The translations under genes and the position numbers were made by a program. From Pegea sp. RAD2-039 (lineage: Eukaryota > Chordata > Thaliacea > Salpida > Salpidae), in assembly GCA_034620365.1 (NCBI GenBank), contig JAQGEQ010000305.1, positions 558,001 to 622,000 on the forward strand: a DNA stretch of 64,000 bases, in the 5' to 3' direction. This document shows positions 61,121-64,000 of this stretch, piece by piece (position 1 is the first letter of the stretch; the number at the start of each line of letters is the position of its first letter). The notes below the pieces were generated by a model. That model had not been told where the DNA came from and made no database searches. It saw only the letters and a list, made by a program, of their open reading frames with translations.

Positions 61121-62308
61121 TTTTACTCTTGATGTTCTTCTCCTAAAAAGCTGGTTCAGTTTGTTTTTCATCTTCTGCAGAAAACTCGAAATGCCGTCAG
61201 CTTAATTTTTCCAGTATTTTGGATTGTTTTGATATCAAGTACTTTTGGCAAACTCTACCTAATATGGTTGTAGATTTCAACCTCAACGAAATTTGCAAAG
61301 TTTTAATGATTCAAATCAACCCTCTTACTTTGTTCAGTGTTTTTTTTTTTGATTTACTGCACAACACTTCTATTGTTTACAATTCCTCAGAAAAACTTAA
61401 AACAATCTTCTTAAATTTTTTCATTACTCATTTAACTTTAATATTTTTGATATAGTTATTTCTCTTTCCCGTCAAAACACTTACTTTTTTCATCTCTAAT
61501 TAGTTATGAATTTTATTTTGATTAATAGATCTGATAAAACAATTGTTTTTTATACTTGTTTAGCTTAATATTGGGATAATCTAGCAATTAGTATTCATGT
61601 CACTACAAAATTGTAACAACTCAAAACTGTATTGTATATTTAAAAGCTGTGTATTTTGATTTAAAAACTGATAAATTGTTTGATATATCTGATGTTCTTA
61701 AATAATCTGCACGCAAATATAAGTTAATAAGAAGTAATTTTACCGTATTATGTTTTTATTTTTCTGTAGTTCAATGAATTTGTTGACTATTACATGTAAT
61801 CAAACTTAAAATGTTACTAGATTTGACCTTAGGTCTGTTTGTATTTCTTTTTTCATATAGAATTCACACTTTGCCAGTTGTCAATTCTGCTGAAAATATT
61901 CTGATTGAATCAATAATTTCAGCTTGTTGTCAAACTTTCTGTGTGGTTGTATTTGTGTATATGTGTTGCATGCATGCATATCGTTGAAAACATCTGATTT
62001 TGTAAAATCATCTTATTGCTGAGATAATTATTATAATTTTACTGCAGGCTGTAAAGTGCATCAAGCTCTTAAAGTATTCAGGCATACTAACGTTTAATTA
62101 TTACACATATCTGGAGCTGAAAGTGGACAGCTTTGAAAAGTAGGTGACTTTTTATGGACTGGTCAACTTGCATGCTGTCATAACAACTTTGGCTTAATAT
62201 TTTTCACAAATTTTTTCGTAATAAAATAAATTTTTCACAATCCAAATTCGAATTAAAAGTTGGTTTTCTTCACAATACAGATAGGCAATTTTATACAAAG
62301 TTGGAAAT
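61121..62308. other. Spacer between the two CNOT3 paralogues
   Basis: About 1.2 kb, A/T-rich, with the copy 1 3' UTR and presumably the copy 2 promoter. The open stretches here have no homology I recognise. Confidence 0.5.
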
Positions 62309-63937
62309 ATGGCTGATAAAAGAAGAGTGGAAAACGAAGTGATACGGTGTTTCAAGAACATTGATGAAGGTGTGAAAGGATTTACTGAGCTGTTTCTAAA
62401 GTTCGAGAAAGCTCAAACACCCAATCAGAAAGCAAAATATGAAAATGATTTAAAAAAAGATATTAAAAAGTTACAGCGTTATCGTGACCAGTTAAAAGGA
62501 TTTTGTGGTAGGTACAAAGATGAATCTGGATTGAAGAAGTACCGAAGGAAGGTTGAAGAACAAATGGAAAGATTCAAAGCATGTGAAAAAGAAACTAAAT
62601 TAAAAGCTTTTTCAATAAAAGGTCTTGAAACTGTGCAAAAGGATTCTGAAAAAGATAAAACTCATCAATGGATTCAAGATAAGATCAATAAATTAAATGA
62701 GAAGACGGAACTATATGAAAGCGAAATCGATTTACATTCTATAGGAAAGAAACGGAAAGGTCGGTTTGAAAATCAAGATAGGATTAATGATTTACGTGTA
62801 TTTATTGGAAGAAACACTTTTCATATTGAGAATCTAGAAAAAGTTCTTCGACTTCTTGATAACGAGTCGGTTCAAGTTGATGATTTAGATAATCTTCAAG
62901 ATGAGATAGTTTATTTTATAGAATGTGGCGAAGAAGATGAATATTTTCACAATGAAAATATCTATGAAGACATCGTTAGTGATGCGGATGTACTGTTTGC
63001 TGTTCCAGAAATTCCTGATATAAGTCTTGAAAAAGATGAAGTACAAGAAAATGGTTTGGAAGAAGAACCTGTATCAGACATCAAAACTACTCCAGTAGTT
63101 GATGAGAAACAAGAAAGTCCTACTCCACAATTCTCAGCACTTCCAGTTTCTCATGCAGTAGTTGTTGAAAAAAAAGACCCTGTTCCCGAAGAATCCACCT
63201 TCTTTTCGACTTCTGTGTACCCAGTAAATAATCCTTACATAGATGACGAAAGTTACCCGCCCCTTGACTCCACGTTGACTTCTAAACAGTTTTATTTCCT
63301 GCCACTGCCTGACTCTCAAAAACTGCCCACAACTGATAGTTTGAAAAGTAGAACAAACGTAGAAAAGTCATCTCATGTGCTGCCAAAATCTGTTTGTAAA
63401 TCTTCACCTACGGATGAAATTCCAATTGATCAGTTATCATTAGATGACAAAGAAGAGTCTGAAGATACTGTCCATGTCTCCCCACTAAAGATTCATTGTT
63501 GTAATCGGAAACTAACATCACGAAACCTAGAAGATATGAGATTAATAGAGCAAAGCTACGAAGCCTCATTAGATTCCTTCCATCCAATGACTGCTCGTTA
63601 CAATTTAAACTTGTGTCCTGTTGAAACACCGTCTTATTACCCTCAGTTTGAGCAACCACATATAGCTAAGAACTATCCTGAAATGGCTCCGGAGACTTTG
63701 TTTTTTATTTTTTATTACCTACGTGGTTCTCATGCAGAATATCTGGCATCTAAAGCCTTAAAAGGTTTGAACTGGAGACATCATAAAGGTTTGGATATTT
63801 GGTTTAGACGCAAAGTGCAACCTGTCGAGATGACTGAAAAGTATGAAGTTGGTCTTTACGAATACTATTGCAGGGAAGATTTAAAATGTAAAGAAAAAGA
63901 TAACTTCAAGTTTGAATACAAATATCTGGATAGATAA
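62309..63937 (+). CDS. CNOT3-like: CNOT3-like paralogue, copy 2
   Basis: A single intronless ORF of 542 aa. The start MADKRRVENEVIRCFKNIDE and NDLKKDIKKLQRYRDQLKGF align with copy 1: 37 of the first 65 residues are identical by eye. The N-terminal coiled coil runs on to ...YFHNENIYEDI (~235). The linker is much shorter and more acidic than in copy 1. The C-terminal NOT box is complete: SYYPQFEQPHIAKNYPEM, ETLFFIFYYLRGSHAEYLAS, KALKGLNWRHHKGLDIWF and NFKFEYKYLD. Both ends needed for CCR4-NOT assembly are therefore kept. No stop or frameshift is seen, so it is a gene under constraint and not a decayed copy. It diverges more from human CNOT3 than copy 1 does, suggesting copy 1 keeps the ancestral role. 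Confidence 0.95.
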   Translation: MADKRRVENEVIRCFKNIDEGVKGFTELFLKFEKAQTPNQKAKYENDLKKDIKKLQRYRDQLKGFCGRYKDESGLKKYRRKVEEQMERFKACEKETKLKAFSIKGLETVQKDSEKDKTHQWIQDKINKLNEKTELYESEIDLHSIGKKRKGRFENQDRINDLRVFIGRNTFHIENLEKVLRLLDNESVQVDDLDNLQDEIVYFIECGEEDEYFHNENIYEDIVSDADVLFAVPEIPDISLEKDEVQENGLEEEPVSDIKTTPVVDEKQESPTPQFSALPVSHAVVVEKKDPVPEESTFFSTSVYPVNNPYIDDESYPPLDSTLTSKQFYFLPLPDSQKLPTTDSLKSRTNVEKSSHVLPKSVCKSSPTDEIPIDQLSLDDKEESEDTVHVSPLKIHCCNRKLTSRNLEDMRLIEQSYEASLDSFHPMTARYNLNLCPVETPSYYPQFEQPHIAKNYPEMAPETLFFIFYYLRGSHAEYLASKALKGLNWRHHKGLDIWFRRKVQPVEMTEKYEVGLYEYYCREDLKCKEKDNFKFEYKYLDR

Positions 63938-64000
63938 TTCTTTTTTCTATTTTCTAAAGTACCAAGAATCATATTTCTTTTTATATTTGTTATAAATTAT
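63938..64000. other. Right edge, 3' flank of CNOT3 copy 2
   Basis: Short A/T-rich 3' UTR-like sequence up to the end of the window. Confidence 0.4.

Overview
The window is nuclear DNA of a multicellular animal. Genes are split by many GT-AG introns, some only about 45-50 nt long. The gene set is metazoan (SPATA18/MIEAP, an achaete-scute bHLH factor, SLC6, a class A GPCR, a Golgi carbohydrate sulfotransferase) and intergenic DNA is very A+T-rich. I cannot place it in a phylum from sequence alone; a non-vertebrate lineage fits the compact AT-rich layout. Exon structures below were built by hand from splice consensus, reading phase and family resemblance, and nearly all close in phase.

Layout. 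1-5 kb: the 5' part of a PGRMC-type haem-binding membrane protein (minus, runs off the left edge), then a CR1/Jockey-like non-LTR retrotransposon with an intact reverse transcriptase ORF. 6.7-11.7 kb: a 12-exon SPATA18/mitochondria-eating protein gene (minus). 15.3-16.4 kb: an ASCL3/4/5-like bHLH gene (minus). 19.0-22.5 kb: an 11-exon DBF4 homologue (minus), the Cdc7 kinase regulatory subunit. 25.7-27.7 kb: a carbohydrate sulfotransferase (minus). 28.4-30.4 kb: a rhodopsin-like GPCR with a secreted cysteine-rich ectodomain (minus). 32.5-34.1 kb: a BTB protein with NPF-acidic motifs (plus). 35.8-40.1 kb: a 14-exon SLC6 transporter (plus). 41.5-44.8 kb: a HEAT-repeat protein (minus). 45.6-47.8 kb: an unrecognised coiled-coil protein (minus). 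51.2-54.8 kb: TIMM23 (single exon) and TRMT44 (plus). 59.0-63.9 kb: two tandem, intronless CNOT3 paralogues (plus).

Mobile DNA: four copies of one LINE 3' end are scattered over the window (4.9, 23.2, 49.4 and 55.8 kb), two on each strand. They share a short 3' hairpin and an (AAAT)n tail. A separate candidate SINE/retroposon with an (ATT)n tail lies near 14.8 kb.

There is no operon logic; genes are mostly unrelated housekeeping or signalling functions. The only functional groupings I can suggest are cell-cycle control (E2F-like sites upstream of DBF4 and of the coiled-coil gene), mitochondria (SPATA18, TIMM23) and the CNOT3 tandem pair. I found no convincing wholly new system. The best leads are the CNOT3 pair, the BTB-NPF protein, the GPCR ectodomain and the LINE 3' hairpin.
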